DNA of 22,411 bases. Source: Halieaceae bacterium UBA5085. GTDB lineage: Bacteria; Pseudomonadota; Gammaproteobacteria; Pseudomonadales; Halieaceae. Position 1 is the stretch's first letter. The number at the start of each line of letters is the position of its first letter. The position numbers and the translations under genes were made by a program. The stretch lies in contig DIAF01000029.1 of assembly GCA_002414665.1 (NCBI GenBank), forward strand, positions 1-22,411. Reading direction: 5' to 3'. Below, piece by piece: positions 1 to 7,283 of this stretch. The notes under the pieces were generated by a model. The model ran no database searches. It saw only the letters and a program-made list of their open reading frames with translations, and was not told the DNA's origin.

Positions 1-60
1 CACATGTTGTTCGGCGATGCCAAGGAAAGCATCGGCGGCCTGATCCGCGAGTTCAGCTAG
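1..60 (+). CDS. pntB: NAD(P) transhydrogenase subunit beta, C-terminal fragment
   Basis: Only the last 19 codons and the TAG stop are inside the window. They read HMLFGDAKESIGGLIREFS, which matches the C-terminal end of PntB in E. coli and relatives (a conserved MLFGDAK motif followed by a short helix). PntB is the inner-membrane and NADP(H)-binding subunit of the proton-translocating transhydrogenase, which makes NADPH from NADH using the proton gradient. The rest of the gene lies upstream, presumably after pntA. A perfect hairpin follows the stop by 5 nt. The call rests on one short motif, so it is good but not certain. Confidence 0.8.
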   Translation, partial: HMLFGDAKESIGGLIREFS

Positions 61-65
61 CCTTT

Positions 66-99
66 ACGGCCTGTGGATGCTTGTGCATCCACAGGCCGT
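66..99 (+). terminator. Hairpin after pntB, probable terminator
   Basis: A perfect 15-bp inverted repeat (66-80 with 85-99) closes on a TTGT loop, starting 5 nt after the pntB stop. The stem is GC-rich and very stable. There is no proper T-run after it (only TT), so it may end transcription weakly or act as a 3' end stabiliser for pntB mRNA. Position and stem perfection are seen directly; the function is inferred. Confidence 0.6.
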
Positions 100-195
100 T
101 AGCGCACCCTGCGAAAACGGGAATTCCCAACGTTAAAGCCCGGTCGTGTGTCCTCAGGCTCTGAGAGGCCTTTGAGTCAATGAGGGGATAGTCGC

Positions 196-320
196 GAGTT
201 CGAGGATGCGGTGCATAGCCTCGCGGATATTCCCCGGGTAGTCGACATCCGCAACTATGGATTGTTGGCGACGAGTTTGTGGAGAAGGTCCGCCTTGTGG
301 CGGGGGAGGTCTTCGGCTAG
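196..320 (+). pseudogene. Remnant of an omega-amino-acid:pyruvate aminotransferase (class III)
   Basis: Read from 196, one frame gives FEDAVHSLADIP followed by VVDIRNYGLL, up to about 267. This resembles the conserved segment of beta-alanine/omega-amino-acid:pyruvate transaminases (FEDA.H.L...P.VIDIRNYGL) shortly before the C-terminal domain. From 270 the next frame gives DEFVEKVRLVAGEVFG and then TAG at 318-320, which looks like the last helix of a class III aminotransferase. About 80 residues that should lie between the two pieces are missing and the frame changes at the junction. There is no start, no PLP-lysine region and no full domain, so this cannot be functional. The last few bases overlap the 3' end of the LysR gene on the other strand. 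Identification is from remembered family motifs, not an alignment. Confidence 0.5.
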
Positions 321-1237
321 TCGCCAGGGCGTCCTGCCTCTAGCGCCGGCGAAGCATCGGGGCTTATCTGGTTTGGCAGCCAGTCAAAAAAGGCCTGGTT
401 GACACGCGATAGCTTGCTGCCCGCGCGGCGCGCCAGCGCCATGCGCAACTTGGCGTTCCCTTCCAGTGGCACCCCGACCAGACCCGGTTCCGCTGCGATC
501 ATGATTTTCAGGCCGATCGTCGTCCCGATCCCCTGGCGCACCATGCTCACCAGCAGGGGCAAAAAGTTGGTTTGCATGCGCATTTCGGGGCGAACCCCTT
601 TTGCCCGGCAAAGCGCGTCGAGACGGTCGCGAATGAAATACCCGCTCTCGTAGACGACCATGGGGCTATCCTGGAGCTCTTCCACAGCGATCTCCCTGCG
701 CCTGGCCCAAGGGTGCTCGGCGTGCATACACAGAAGGATGGGTTGCTCCATCAGCGACACGCGTTCCAGCGGGGCGGTATCCTCAAGATTGTCTTCACTG
801 ATCACGCCAAGCTCCGCTTCGCCGCGCAGTAGCTGTTGTTTAATGTCGTTGGTGCCGCGCTGGCTGATGCTGGCGCTGAGGCCGGGATGGTAGGCGAGGA
901 AGTCACCCACCAGTTGTGGCAGGAAATAGGTGGCGACCATGGCCGGACAGCTGATAGTGAGTTCACCTCGAAGCAACTGTCTGTGTTCTCCCAGAGTGTG
1001 CTGCAGTGCTTCCACCTGATCGAGAATGTTCGCTGCCCGCTGTTGGAGCTCCAGCCCTTCGGCGGTTGTGCGTACACGTCGTCCGCTGCGGTCCAGCAGC
1101 GCTACCCCCAGTTCCTCTTCTAGCTTACGCACGGCGATGCTGACGGCGGGTTGGGCCATGTGCAAGGTTTCGGCGGCCTGACTGAAACTGCCCAACCGGG
1201 CGACCGTCGTGAATATATGCAGTTTTCGGAGATCCAT
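317..1237 (-). CDS. LysR-family transcriptional regulator, probable regulator of the adjacent gcdH module
   Basis: The 306-residue protein has normal LysR length. Residues 1-59 form the winged helix-turn-helix (MDLRKLHIFTTVARLGSFSQ at the N-terminus, then AAETLHMAQPAVSIAVRKLE). A linker helix and a periplasmic-binding-protein-like effector domain (about 90-295) follow. It is transcribed divergently from gcdH across a 117-bp AT-rich gap. That arrangement is typical of LysR regulators that control their neighbour, and in pseudomonads a LysR gene called gcdR sits beside gcdH. The effector (glutarate or a CoA ester) is inferred from context only. The ATG at 1237 gives the canonical LysR N-terminus, but no Shine-Dalgarno sequence is visible before it; the preceding bases are almost pure A/T. 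Confidence 0.85.
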   Translation of the reverse strand: MDLRKLHIFTTVARLGSFSQAAETLHMAQPAVSIAVRKLEEELGVALLDRSGRRVRTTAEGLELQQRAANILDQVEALQHTLGEHRQLLRGELTISCPAMVATYFLPQLVGDFLAYHPGLSASISQRGTNDIKQQLLRGEAELGVISEDNLEDTAPLERVSLMEQPILLCMHAEHPWARRREIAVEELQDSPMVVYESGYFIRDRLDALCRAKGVRPEMRMQTNFLPLLVSMVRQGIGTTIGLKIMIAAEPGLVGVPLEGNAKLRMALARRAGSKLSRVNQAFFDWLPNQISPDASPALEAGRPGD

Positions 1238-1300
1238 TTATAAATATATAAAATATATGAAGCTCATAGTAAATATATATTTTTATGATATTAAAATCTG
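1238..1300. promoter_or_regulatory. AT-rich divergent control region with candidate LysR operator
   Basis: The gap between the LysR gene and gcdH is strikingly A/T-rich in an otherwise GC-rich window. It holds a dyad TCATA-N15-TATGA (1264-1268 with 1284-1288) enclosing a perfect palindrome AAATATATATTT (1271-1282). A second palindrome TTTATAAA (1237-1244) touches the LysR start codon. LysR proteins bind interrupted dyads of the T-N11-A type, so 1264-1288 is a reasonable operator. Possible gcdH -10 boxes are TATGAT (1284-1289) and TAAAAT (1292-1297). Neither has a good -35, as expected for an activator-dependent promoter. The sites are seen; their use is inferred. Confidence 0.5.
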
Positions 1301-1354
1301 CGTTACCTTACGCGTTAATCCATACGCACTCAGTAATCCGTTCAGGAGCCTTTC

Positions 1355-2539
1355 ATGACACCCTCAAAATCCTGGCAGAAACTGGACTGGCAGGACCCCT
1401 TTCTGCTTAACCAGCAACTCACCGACGAGCAGCGCATGGTGCGCGACAGTGCCGCCCAGTACGCACAGTCGCGCCTGGCCCCACGGGTGCGTGAGGCCTT
1501 CCGCGCTGAACACACCGATAAGGGTATTTTTCAGGAGATGGGCGAGATGGGCCTGTTGGGGTCGACCATCGACGGTTACGGTTGCCCCGGTGTTGACTAC
1601 ATCAGCTACGGTCTGATTGCGCGGGAGATCGAACGCGTCGACTCAGGCTACCGCTCTATGATGAGCGTTCAGTCCTCTCTGGTGATGTACCCTATTTACG
1701 CGTATGGCAGCGAAGAGCAACGCGAGAAATATCTGCCCAAGCTGGCGACCGGTGAATGGATCGGCTGTTTCGGCTTGACAGAGCCCGATCATGGCTCGGA
1801 CCCCGGTTCCATGGTAACCCGCGCCCGCAGCGTCGATGGTGGGTACAGTCTGTCTGGCAGCAAGATGTGGATTACCAACAGCCCGATCGCCGATGTATTC
1901 GTGGTCTGGGCCAAGACCGATGACGGCAAAATTCGTGGATTCGTGCTTGAGAAAGGCATGAAAGGCCTTTCCGCGCCAAAGATCGAGGGCAAGCTGGCGC
2001 TGCGCTCGTCGATCACCGGCGAGATCGTGATGGATGAGGTCTATGTGCCCGAGGAGAACCTCTTGAGCAATGTGGAAGGGTTGAAGGGCCCCTTCGGCTG
2101 CCTTAACAACGCGCGTTATGGCATTGCCTGGGGTGCGCTCGGCGCCGCCGAGGCCTGCTGGCACGCGGCCCGCGACTACACTCTGGAGCGTACTCAGTTC
2201 GGGGTGCCCTTGGCCTCCAAGCAGCTGGTGCAACTGAAACTGGCCGATATGCAGACCGAGATCAGCCTCGGACTACAGGGTTGCCTGCGGGCCGGTGAGT
2301 TGATGGACGCCGGGCAGGTTGCGCCGGAGCTGATTTCCCTGATAAAGCGTAACTCCTGTGGCAAGTCTCTGCATATCGCCCGTGTTGCGCGCGATATGCT
2401 CGGTGGCAACGGCATCTCGGACGAGTACCCTGTCATGCGCCACATGGTGAACCTGGAGGTGGTCAACACCTACGAGGGTACGCACGATGTGCACGCCATG
2501 ATTCTCGGGCGCACCCAAACCGGTATCCCAGCCTTTTGA
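1355..2539 (+). CDS. gcdH: Glutaryl-CoA dehydrogenase
   Basis: A 394-residue FAD-dependent acyl-CoA dehydrogenase that oxidises and decarboxylates glutaryl-CoA to crotonyl-CoA, passing electrons to electron-transfer flavoprotein. The N-terminus (WQDPFLLNQQLTDEQRMVRD), the substrate-binding region around Arg100 (GYRSMMSVQSSLVM), the FAD/substrate motif GCFGLTEPDHGSDP (137-150) and the C-terminal NTYEGTHDVHAMILGR are GcdH signatures rather than generic acyl-CoA dehydrogenase. Glu374 in YEGTHD matches the catalytic base. Length is normal. AGGAG at 1344-1348 lies 6 nt before the ATG. The downstream CoA-transferase overlaps its stop codon, so the two form one operon for the end of lysine/glutarate catabolism. 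Confidence 0.95.
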   Translation: MTPSKSWQKLDWQDPFLLNQQLTDEQRMVRDSAAQYAQSRLAPRVREAFRAEHTDKGIFQEMGEMGLLGSTIDGYGCPGVDYISYGLIAREIERVDSGYRSMMSVQSSLVMYPIYAYGSEEQREKYLPKLATGEWIGCFGLTEPDHGSDPGSMVTRARSVDGGYSLSGSKMWITNSPIADVFVVWAKTDDGKIRGFVLEKGMKGLSAPKIEGKLALRSSITGEIVMDEVYVPEENLLSNVEGLKGPFGCLNNARYGIAWGALGAAEACWHAARDYTLERTQFGVPLASKQLVQLKLADMQTEISLGLQGCLRAGELMDAGQVAPELISLIKRNSCGKSLHIARVARDMLGGNGISDEYPVMRHMVNLEVVNTYEGTHDVHAMILGRTQTGIPAF

Positions 2540-3720
2540 CCGTGGGGGCATTGTCGCATCTCAAGGTATTGGATTTGTCCCGTATTCTCGCGGGGCCCTG
2601 GGCGAGCCAGTTACTGGCGGATTTGGGCGCGGAGGTGATCAAGGTGGAGCGTCCCGGTGTCGGGGATGACACCCGTGCCTGGGGCCCACCCTACCTGCGG
2701 GACGAAGCGGGTGTCGATACAGCAGAGTCCGCCTATTTCTTGTGTGCCAACCGCAATAAGCGCTCGATCTGTGTCGATATCAAGACCCCGGAAGGTCAGA
2801 CGACCCTGCGCCGGCTCGCGGCGCAGAGTGATGTGGTACTGGAGAACTTCAAGGTGGGCGATGCTGCCCGCTACGGCCTGGATTACAGGAGTCTTCAGAA
2901 GGATAATCCGGGGCTTGTGTACTGCTCCATCACCGGGTTCGGACAAACCGGGCCTCTTAGCAGTCGGCCAGGTTACGACTTTCTGGTGCAGGCCATGGGC
3001 GGGCTTATGAGTGTGACCGGGGCGGCTGATGGAGAGCCTGGGGCGGGGCCGCAGAAAGTCGGGGTGGCGCTGTCGGATATCATGACCGGTCTCTACGCTG
3101 CGGTGGGTATTCTCGCGGCGCTGGCAGAGCGGGAGCGCTCGGGGCTGGGGCAGCAGGTTGATCTGTCCCTGTTGGACGTGACCGTCGCGAGCCTCGCCAA
3201 CCAGGCGACCAACTACCTGGTTGGCGGATTGAACCCCGCCCGTCTGGGTAATGCGCACCCCAATATCGTACCGTACCAAAGTTTTGTCGCTGCCGACGGC
3301 CACCTGATTGTGGCTGTGGGCAACGATGTTCAGTTTGCCCGCTTTGTGGAGGTGCTGGACCTGCCGGAGTTGGCGCGTGACGAACGTTTTGCCTCCAATC
3401 GCGCACGGGTTCAGTACCGGGAGGAGCTGATTCCACGCTTGCAGCGGGCGCTACTAGAACGGGGCAAAGATGACTGGCTTGCGCGGCTGGAAAGCGCCGG
3501 TGTGCCGGCCGGGCCCATTAACACGGTTGCGGACGTTTTTGCAGAACCCCAGATTCTTGCCCGCGAGATGCGGGTGAAGGTACGGCACCCGGAAAATCCC
3601 GAGCTGGAACTCGTGGGCAATCCGATCAAGCTGTCACGCACTCCGGTATGTTACCGCAGCCCACCCCCACGACTGGGGGAGCACACGGATGAAGTGATAC
3701 ACGCAACGAATCCGTTCTGA
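2536..3720 (+). CDS. CaiB/BaiF (class III) CoA-transferase, probable succinyl-CoA:glutarate CoA-transferase
   Basis: The 394-residue protein has the family III CoA-transferase fold. The N-terminal LKVLDLSRILAGPWASQLLA and GAEVIKVERP, then CSITGFGQTGP (130-140) and the segment VALSDIMTGLYAAVGILAAL, are typical. Asp181 in that last segment corresponds to the catalytic aspartate that forms the acyl-anhydride intermediate. Translational coupling to gcdH and the match to the gcdG position in pseudomonads suggest it loads CoA from succinyl-CoA onto glutarate; substrate specificity cannot be read from sequence alone. The start is taken as TTG at 2536, overlapping the gcdH stop as TTGA. GTG at 2542 is the alternative and would cost two residues. 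No terminator is evident in the 130 nt after the stop, before the convergent ABC gene. Confidence 0.85.
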   Translation: MTVGALSHLKVLDLSRILAGPWASQLLADLGAEVIKVERPGVGDDTRAWGPPYLRDEAGVDTAESAYFLCANRNKRSICVDIKTPEGQTTLRRLAAQSDVVLENFKVGDAARYGLDYRSLQKDNPGLVYCSITGFGQTGPLSSRPGYDFLVQAMGGLMSVTGAADGEPGAGPQKVGVALSDIMTGLYAAVGILAALAERERSGLGQQVDLSLLDVTVASLANQATNYLVGGLNPARLGNAHPNIVPYQSFVAADGHLIVAVGNDVQFARFVEVLDLPELARDERFASNRARVQYREELIPRLQRALLERGKDDWLARLESAGVPAGPINTVADVFAEPQILAREMRVKVRHPENPELELVGNPIKLSRTPVCYRSPPPRLGEHTDEVIHATNPF

Positions 3721-3850
3721 ACAGGGTGGCGACAAGGCGCTACTTACGCGTCATCTTCGTGGCGTCGCAACGTGGGTCGGGAACCTGTGCGCCGATAAGC
3801 ACCACAATAGGGCGTTCAATCAAAAGGAATAAACACAGAGGTCGCGTCGC

Positions 3851-5599
3851 TTACTGCTGCCGAAACTGCAACTGCGCCAGCCGCGCATACAGCGGTGAAT
3901 CCCGCAACAGACTGTCATGTGTTCCCGTGGCCACCAGCTGGCCCTTGTCCAGCACTGCAATGCGGTCCGCGTGGCGTATGGTTGACAGGCGGTGGGCGAT
4001 GATCACCGTGGTACGGTTGCGCATCAGTTCTTCCAGGGCGAGTTGCACCTGGTGTTCGCTCTCGCTGTCCAGGGCACTGGTGGCCTCATCCAGCAACAGC
4101 ACGCGGGGGTTGGCGAGTATGGCCCGGGCCAGGGCGATCCGCTGGCGCTGGCCGCCGGACAGGCGCACGCCCTGCTCCCCCAGTTCGCTGTCGTAGCCGT
4201 TGGGCAGGCGCTGGATGAATTCGTGGGCGTGGGCGGCCCTGGCCGCCGCCTCCACCTCCTCCGCGCTGGCTGCGGGCATGCCGTAGGCAATGTTGTAGCG
4301 CACGGTGCCGGTGAACAGCGCCGGTTGTTGCGGTACCAGGGCCATTTGCTGGCGCAGGGTTTCCAGGCGCATGTCGCGCAGGTCCACGCCGTCAAACAGC
4401 AGCGCACCGCCCTGCGGGTCGTAGAAGCGCAGCAGCAGCTGGAACAGGGTGGATTTGCCACCGCCGGACGGGCCGACCAGGGCCAGGCTCTTGCCTTCTT
4501 CAATGACCAGTGACAGGCCCTTCAGTGCCGGGTCAGCCGGGCGCGCCGGGTAGGCGAAGGTGACGTTGCGCAGGCTCAGGCTGGCCCTGCGAGGCACCGC
4601 ATGGCTCGTGCCGTCAATAATTTCGCTGCGGGTATGCAGCAGCTCCAGCAGGCGCTCGGAGGCGCCAGCCGCGCGCTGCAGTTCACCCCACACCTCCGAG
4701 ATGGTCGCGAAGCCGGAGCCCACCATCAGCGCATAGAACACGAACGCGCCCAGCTCGCCGCCGCTCATCTCGCCGCTGATGACCGATTGCCCGCCACTCC
4801 AGAGCATTGCCGCCATGCCGCCGAACAGCAGCAGGATGGCGACTCCCACCAGCAGGGCGCGCTGGCGAATGCGTCGCCGGGCAATGGCAAAGGCGCGCTC
4901 CACTTCCCGGGCGAAGGCCGCACTTTCACGGCTTTCGCTGGTGTAGCTCTGCACGGTGCGGATGTGCTGGATAATCTCGCCGGCGTAGCTGCCGACGCTG
5001 GCGATGCTGTCCTGGCTCTGGGTGGACAGGCGCCGCACGCGGCGTCCGAAGAACAGGATGGGCAGCAGTACCAGCGGCACCGCCACGGTAATGATCAGGC
5101 TGAGCTGGATATTGGTGATGAACATCAGTACCAGACCGCCGAGCAGGGTCAGGCCGCTGCGCAGCGCCATGCTCAGGGAAGAGCCGATGATGGTCTGCAG
5201 CAGTGTGGTGTCGGTGGTGAGGCGCGACATGATTTCGCCGCTGCGGTTGGTTTCGAAATACCCGGGGTCGAGATGAATGATATTGTCGAACACCGCATTG
5301 CGGATGTCGGCGCTGACCCGCTCGCCCAGCCAGGAGACGAAATAGAAACGGGCAAAAGTGCCCACCGCCATGGCGGCGGCGATGACCAGGATGACGCCGA
5401 TGGCATTGGCGAGGTCGGCACGGGTGCCGCCGCTGAAGCCCTCGTCGATCAGCACCTGGATACCCCGGCCGAGAAACAGCGTGGCCCCCGCGGTAAAGAC
5501 CAGCGCGGTGCCGGCGGCCAGCAGGCGTGCCCGGTAGGGCAGCAGGAAACGCAGTATGGCCAGCAGCGGTGACAGGCTGCGACCGGGCTTCGCCGCCAT
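3851..5599 (-). CDS. ABC exporter, fused permease/ATPase (MsbA-related)
   Basis: A half-transporter of 582 residues with an N-terminal six-helix exporter domain (about 15-310) and a C-terminal ATPase (about 340-575). Visible ATPase motifs are Walker A GPSGGGKST, Q-loop VPQQPALF, signature LSGGQRQR, Walker B RVLLLDEATSALD and the H-loop IIAHRLSTI, so it should be an active homodimeric exporter in the inner membrane. It resembles the MsbA-related multidrug/lipid exporter group found in many proteobacteria; the substrate is unknown. ATG at 5599 was chosen because it overlaps the tatC stop as TAATG. The same frame stays open upstream to 5677, but that part lies inside tatC and lacks homology. It is probably the last gene of the tat operon. 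Confidence 0.85.
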   Translation of the reverse strand: MAAKPGRSLSPLLAILRFLLPYRARLLAAGTALVFTAGATLFLGRGIQVLIDEGFSGGTRADLANAIGVILVIAAAMAVGTFARFYFVSWLGERVSADIRNAVFDNIIHLDPGYFETNRSGEIMSRLTTDTTLLQTIIGSSLSMALRSGLTLLGGLVLMFITNIQLSLIITVAVPLVLLPILFFGRRVRRLSTQSQDSIASVGSYAGEIIQHIRTVQSYTSESRESAAFAREVERAFAIARRRIRQRALLVGVAILLLFGGMAAMLWSGGQSVISGEMSGGELGAFVFYALMVGSGFATISEVWGELQRAAGASERLLELLHTRSEIIDGTSHAVPRRASLSLRNVTFAYPARPADPALKGLSLVIEEGKSLALVGPSGGGKSTLFQLLLRFYDPQGGALLFDGVDLRDMRLETLRQQMALVPQQPALFTGTVRYNIAYGMPAASAEEVEAAARAAHAHEFIQRLPNGYDSELGEQGVRLSGGQRQRIALARAILANPRVLLLDEATSALDSESEHQVQLALEELMRNRTTVIIAHRLSTIRHADRIAVLDKGQLVATGTHDSLLRDSPLYARLAQLQFRQQ

Positions 5600-6351
5600 T
5601 ACTCCGCGTCTGCCGGAGCTGCGCTGCGCCGTTTGATCAGGCGCCCGAAGACGATGCCCAGTTCGAACAGGCACCACATTGGTACCGCCAGCAGGGCCTG
5701 CGAGATCACGTCGGGCGGGGTGAGGAGCATGCCAAAGACGAAGCAGCCGACGATGACGTAGGGCCTCTTACGCGCGAGATCCTCGGGTGTAGTGATCCCG
5801 GCGGCGATCATGATCACCACCGCGATGGGGATCTCAAAGGAGATACCGAAGGCGAAAAACAGCTTGAGCACAAAGTTCAGGTAGCTGTTGATATCGGTCA
5901 TGATGGCGATATCGTCCGGCCCCACGCTGGTAAAGAACCCGAACACCAGCGGAAACACCACGTAGTAGGCGAAGGCCGCGCCGGCGTAAAACAGCACTAC
6001 GCTGGAGGCCAGCAAGGGTATGGCGAGGCGCTTTTCATGCCGGTACATGCCCGGTGCTATGAAGCTCCAGGCCTGGTAGAGCACGTAGGGAATGGCGATG
6101 AACACTGCGGCGACCAGGGTGAGCTTGAATGGCGTCAGGAACGGCGAGGCGACATCGGTGGCGATCATCGACGTGCCCTCCGGCAGCAGCGCGCGCAGTG
6201 GCTCGGAAACGAAGCTGTAGATTTCGTTGGCGAAGGGAAACAGGCCGATGAACACGATCAGGACGGCGAGCAGCGCGCGCAGGAGGCGGTCGCGCAGCTC
6301 GGTGAGGTGCGCCACCAGGGGCAGGGGCTGGTCTTCGCTGTCGTCGCTCAT
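5599..6351 (-). CDS. tatC: Sec-independent protein translocase TatC
   Basis: The 250-residue polytopic membrane protein is the receptor core of the twin-arginine system. It binds RR signal peptides of folded, often cofactor-containing proteins at the inner membrane. The conserved cytoplasmic N-terminus HLTELRDRLLRALLAV, the STMIATDVASPF-like loop (here TSMIATDVASPFLTPFKL), the motif FIAPGMYRHEKR with the conserved glutamate, and SPEDL/TPEDLARKRPYV followed by GMLLTPPDV all match TatC. Six hydrophobic helices are evident. The start overlaps the tatB stop as ATGA, and the stop overlaps the ABC exporter start, so expression is likely coupled. Confidence 0.97.
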   Translation of the reverse strand: MSDDSEDQPLPLVAHLTELRDRLLRALLAVLIVFIGLFPFANEIYSFVSEPLRALLPEGTSMIATDVASPFLTPFKLTLVAAVFIAIPYVLYQAWSFIAPGMYRHEKRLAIPLLASSVVLFYAGAAFAYYVVFPLVFGFFTSVGPDDIAIMTDINSYLNFVLKLFFAFGISFEIPIAVVIMIAAGITTPEDLARKRPYVIVGCFVFGMLLTPPDVISQALLAVPMWCLFELGIVFGRLIKRRSAAPADAE

Positions 6352-6701
6352 TGCCCCGGGGGCTCCTTGTCGGGGCTGACCTGCCTGGGGGGGCTCGCCT
6401 GCCCGGAATCCTCTGTGGACGTGGGCGCTGTTGCGGCGTTGCTGCCGCTGGCCGCCTTCAAGGAGTCGCTGGCTTGCTGCGCATCGCGCTTCAGGTCGCT
6501 ACCGGTTTTGCGCAGCTCCTGCATGATGGCGTCGTTGTGCAGTTCCTGCTCGACCTCGCTGCGGATCTGATTGAAGCCGCGGCGGATCTGCGCCAGCCAG
6601 GCGCTCACAGTACGGATCGTCGAGGGCAGCCGCTCGGGCCCGATCACCAGCAGCCCGACCACTCCGATAAGCAGTAGCTCGGCGAACCCGATATCAAACA
6701 T
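6348..6701 (-). CDS. tatB: Sec-independent protein translocase TatB
   Basis: A 117-residue protein with the TatB plan: one N-terminal membrane helix (about 5-21, FAELLLIGVVGLLVIGPERL), the GPERLP hinge, a long amphipathic helix through about residue 70, and a low-complexity tail rich in Ala, Ser and Pro. TatB partners TatC in the signal-peptide receptor complex. Glu8 in the helix and the GPE motif separate it from TatA. It starts 9 nt after the tatA stop and overlaps tatC by 4 nt. Confidence 0.95.
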   Translation of the reverse strand: MFDIGFAELLLIGVVGLLVIGPERLPSTIRTVSAWLAQIRRGFNQIRSEVEQELHNDAIMQELRKTGSDLKRDAQQASDSLKAASGSNAATAPTSTEDSGQASPPRQVSPDKEPPGQ

Positions 6702-6710
6702 GGCGGCGTG

Positions 6711-6929
6711 TCACGACTTGCTGTTGTCGCTCCGTGCTTCGCCACTGGTGTCGTCCTTGGCCTCGGCTTCGGTCTTGCCGCTGTCATCATCCTGGATGCT
6801 TTTGCGGAAGCCCTTCACGGCGCTGCCGAGGTCGCTGCCCAGTGTGCGCAGGCGCTTGGTGCCGAACAACATGATGACAATGGCGAGAATGATCAACAAT
6901 TGCCAGATACTGATGCCACCGATACCCAT
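6711..6929 (-). CDS. tatA: Sec-independent protein translocase TatA
   Basis: A 72-residue protein with a short N-terminal membrane helix (ISIWQLLIILAIVIMLFGTK), the FGTKRL hinge and an amphipathic helix LRTLGSDLGSAVKGFRKSI. These are the hallmarks of TatA, the subunit that multimerises to form the translocation pore. The C-terminal third is polar and acidic and of low complexity, as usual. A GGAG motif lies upstream of the ATG. It is the first of the tatABC genes, 33 nt after hisE, the order I remember for Pseudomonas. Confidence 0.95.
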   Translation of the reverse strand: MGIGGISIWQLLIILAIVIMLFGTKRLRTLGSDLGSAVKGFRKSIQDDDSGKTEAEAKDDTSGEARSDNSKS

Positions 6930-6962
6930 GTGTGTCTCCGTTGTGTAATGGTGATCTCGCGG

Positions 6963-7283
6963 TCAGCCGCGAGAGGCCTTTTCGTCCAGCCCGGACACGC
7001 CGAAGCGCTCTGCCAGGCAATCCAGCACCGCGCTGGAGTCCAGCTCCAGGTGGGAGAGCATGACCAGGGTGTGAAACCAGAGGTCAGCCACTTCGCCCAC
7101 CAGCTCCGCGCGGTTCTCCCCCGCATCCTTGGCGGCAATAATGACCTCGGTCGCTTCTTCCCCGACCTTCTCCAGAATCTTGTTCAGACCCCGGTGATGC
7201 AGGCTGGCCACGTAGGAACTCTCCGGGCTTGCCGTGCGGCGCGCCGCGAGTATCGCGTCCAATTGTTGCAAAACATCGTTCAC
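6963..7283 (-). CDS. hisE: Phosphoribosyl-ATP pyrophosphatase
   Basis: A 106-residue all-helical MazG-like pyrophosphohydrolase that converts phosphoribosyl-ATP to phosphoribosyl-AMP, step 2 of histidine synthesis. Diagnostic segments are SSYVASLHHRGLNKILEKVG, GEEATEVIIAAK (metal-binding glutamates) and ELVGEVADLWFHTLVML. The start is a GTG (7283-7281) overlapping the hisI stop as GTGA, so the two enzymes are separate proteins but translationally coupled, unlike the fused hisIE of enterobacteria. Confidence 0.95.
   Translation of the reverse strand: MNDVLQQLDAILAARRTASPESSYVASLHHRGLNKILEKVGEEATEVIIAAKDAGENRAELVGEVADLWFHTLVMLSHLELDSSAVLDCLAERFGVSGLDEKASRG

Noticed and set aside
211..402. 63-codon open frame after pntB as a small gene
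   Set aside because: Its first part is better explained as an aminotransferase remnant; the rest is out of frame and runs into the LysR gene.
3726..4196. 156-codon plus-strand frame starting after the CoA-transferase
   Set aside because: Mostly overlaps the 3' end of the ABC exporter antisense, Arg/Ser-rich, no homology recognised.
5527..6570. 347-codon open frame opposite tatC and tatB, rich in Asp/Glu/His/Gly
   Set aside because: Composition is the complement of hydrophobic membrane codons, a known artefact.
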